In this document: positions 5,562-6,974 of the stretch, in pieces
Numbering within the stretch: the stretch's first letter is position 1
How the letters are laid out: every line of letters begins with the position of its first letter
Source: Rapidithrix thailandica
GTDB taxonomy: Bacteria > Bacteroidota > Bacteroidia > Cytophagales > Flammeovirgaceae
Direction: 5' to 3'
DNA length: 6,974 nucleotides
Assembly (NCBI RefSeq): GCF_039710355.1
Contig: NZ_JBDKWZ010000037.1
Coordinates: forward strand, 1 to 6,974
Position numbers and translations under genes: made by a program
The notes under the pieces: generated by a model
What the model saw: only the letters and a program-made list of their open reading frames with translations
Database searches by the model: none
Told to the model about the DNA's origin: nothing

Positions 5562-6736
5562 TCAAATATCCAAATTATCCAGTGGACTCACAATGTCATC
5601 TACACCTTTTTTAGTAATATGAGTATAACGTTCTGTGGTCTTAGAAGATCCATGCCCCATGAGATTTTGTATATATCTCAAATCAGTGCCCCTTTCTAAC
5701 AAGTGTGCAGCAAAACTATGACGTAAGGTATGAGGACTGGCTTGCTTGGTTATTTTTGTACGCTTTAAAGCTCTTTTCATTACTTTTCTAATACTGCTAG
5801 CACTGTAGTTTTTCCGATTTGGACTTTCAAATAACCAATACTCTGGTCGATACATTCGATAGTATTCTCTGAGTAATGTCAACATTTTTTTTGATAGTAG
5901 GGTAGTCCTGTCCTTCCCTCCTTTACCATTCCTGACTAGTATAAGGCTCCTTTCAGATTGAATGTCTGTAATCTTCAGATTGATTAATTCTGAAATACGT
6001 AGTCCACCTGCATAGAGCATATAGAGTATACAACGATGCTTTACATTTTCTATCACCCTAAAAAGCCTACTAACTTCTTCTTCACTTAAAACTGTTGGTA
6101 AAGTAAAAGGTTTTTCAGGACGTTCTATATAATAGGTTTCTTTTTCTCTTCCTAGTACTTTTTCGTAGTAGAATCCGTCATGGAGTGATTAATGGAATTA
6201 ATGGCCTGATTCTGATAAGGTACAGTTACATTTCTTTCTCTTACCAAATAGATGATATAATTGTTTATTTGCTGTTTAGTAAGTTCTTCTGGGCGAATAT
6301 TAGGGTAGTAATTAATGTAATCAATAAACATTGCTTTATACGTCTTTAAAGTCTGATAACTATAATTGAGTATTTTTAGTTTATCGATATATATCTCAGG
6401 ACAAGGTTTGGTAATTTGGTAGGTACGTGCTTGCGTTTTCTTATGCTGACTACCATTGCCTATCACTTCGCCTTCATTTATCTTCCTTTTTTTAAACTTT
6501 GGTCTGTTATTTAAAAAATCTTCAGCTTCTACCCAAGCTGTTCCCTTAAAGGTATTAAAAATATTTTTAAGATGGGCCTTGGTATTAGGTACATATAAAA
6601 AACCATCATCTGTATTCCATTTACGGTGCATTAGTTTCTTGGCACAAGAGACCAGTACAGAGTTGTCCATGTCAAAACAAATCTTGATTACCCTTTGTCC
6701 CTTCACCTGTTCATGTTGTAATATAATCTTTCTCAT
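5562..6736 (-). pseudogene. XerC/D-like tyrosine recombinase of the cassette array, frameshifted
   Basis: Two minus-strand frames form one recombinase of about 387 codons. The first (6736-6152) carries a basic N-terminal region and an SAM-like core-binding domain (about codons 105-180, with TLKTYKAMFIDYINYYP). The second carries FYYEKVLGREKETYYIERP, LPTVLSEEEV and the catalytic domain: Arg at 5999-5997 (GLRISE), Lys near 5924 (GKGGKDR), His/Arg near 5732/5723 (HTLRH), His near 5654 (LMGHG) and Tyr at 5627-5625 (ERYTH). The junction lies at 6152-6191. About 14 extra bases between NSI and FYYEKVLG explain the shift. An AAAAAG run just before the first-frame stop leaves programmed -1 frameshifting as a weaker option. 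The stretch between the Lys and HTLRH is short (YRPEYWLFESPNRKNYS) and lacks the extra IntI segment. Its cassette-inserting role is inferred from position. Confidence 0.85.
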
Positions 6737-6795
6737 TTTTGATATGAAAGTTGATAAATGATTATATGCCTTCTACAATGATACTGTTTGGAAAG

Positions 6796-6837
6796 ATTCG
6801 TAATGTATAATACAGGTATCTATTCGTATAATATACG
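6796..6837. promoter_or_regulatory. Repeat-rich divergent promoter region, candidate operator
   Basis: In the 144-bp gap between the divergent recombinase and zinc-ribbon genes, ATTCGTA occurs at 6796-6802 and 6822-6828, and GTATAATA at 6805-6812 and 6826-6833. A perfect 13-bp palindrome, CGTATA-A-TATACG, lies at 6825-6837. The arrangement suggests a shared regulator site. I could not place a convincing Bacteroidota TAnnTTTG -7 box. Confidence 0.4.
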
Positions 6838-6880
6838 TATAATGAAACGTTTACAAGTGTAAGATCATCATTATAATCGA

Positions 6881-6974
6881 ATGGAAACCTGCTTACAATG
6901 TGGTAAGACGCTGAAAGGCAGACAGGACAAGAAATTCTGTGATAGTTACTGTAGAGCTGCCTACCATAACAATA
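6881..6974 (+). CDS. Small zinc-ribbon protein, partial (runs off window)
   Basis: Thirty-one codons are visible before the window ends. The start METCLQCGKTLKGRQDKKFC gives Cys4-x2-Cys7, and Cys20-x3-Cys24 follows (FCDSYC), a zinc ribbon with the trailing RAAYHNN. I recall short Bacteroidota proteins with this N-terminus, roughly 100-130 aa and without assigned function. The gene is divergent from the recombinase, 144 bp away. Its ribbon resembles that of the putative excisionase at 3611 (CxxCG, then K-F/Y-C-x3-C-x2-AY), so it could be a recombination or regulatory partner, which is inference. Confidence 0.8.
   Translation, partial: METCLQCGKTLKGRQDKKFCDSYCRAAYHNN

Noticed and set aside
6456..6761. 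Plus-strand 101-codon open frame
   Set aside because: It is antisense to the recombinase N-terminal region. The composition is a mirror of the coding strand.

Overview
The window looks like an accessory region of a Bacteroidota genome, probably from the Cytophagales. The evidence is AT-rich intergenic DNA, few Shine-Dalgarno sites, and recombinase, excisionase-type and zinc-ribbon proteins of kinds I associate with that phylum. No core gene or RNA gene is visible. All assignments come from reading the sequence, without database searches.

Layout, left to right. (1) 195-1109 is a decayed, internally deleted IS4-type insertion sequence with perfect 16-bp terminal inverted repeats and a transposase broken by stops and frameshifts. 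(2) 1437-3611 on the minus strand is the recombination end of an integrative element. It holds a zinc-ribbon/helix-turn-helix protein, a tyrosine integrase translationally coupled to it (ATGA overlap) but broken by an apparent 1-base deletion, and a second helix-turn-helix protein. Upstream of the first gene is a set of 10-bp tandem repeats enclosed by 14-bp inverted repeats. (3) 4120-5550 on the minus strand is an integron-like gene-cassette array. (4) 5562-6736 on the minus strand is an XerC/D-like tyrosine recombinase broken by a frameshift. (5) At 6881 a small zinc-ribbon gene starts on the plus strand and runs off the window.

The main result is the array. Cassette A (174-aa unknown protein) and cassette B (membrane-anchored protein with a possible thioredoxin-like fold) each begin with a short box that is the exact reverse complement of a box just after their own gene (10 bp for A, 9 bp for B). 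This is what integron attC recombination predicts, because the right-hand GTT box of a circular cassette becomes its left edge once inserted. Both attC-like sites share one layout: 7-bp box, 6-bp spacer, stem, loop, stem, 4-bp spacer, 7-bp box. A third cassette (C) starts after a GTTGGGC box but lacks its own attC, probably because the integrative element in region 2 interrupted it.

The recombinase next to the array has the tyrosine-recombinase catalytic residues but appears to lack the extra segment typical of IntI. It reads in the same direction as the cassettes, with the insertion point beyond its 3' end, unlike the divergent layout of classic integrons. The region therefore looks like a non-canonical Bacteroidota integron, possibly frozen by its integrase frameshift and then invaded by other mobile DNA.
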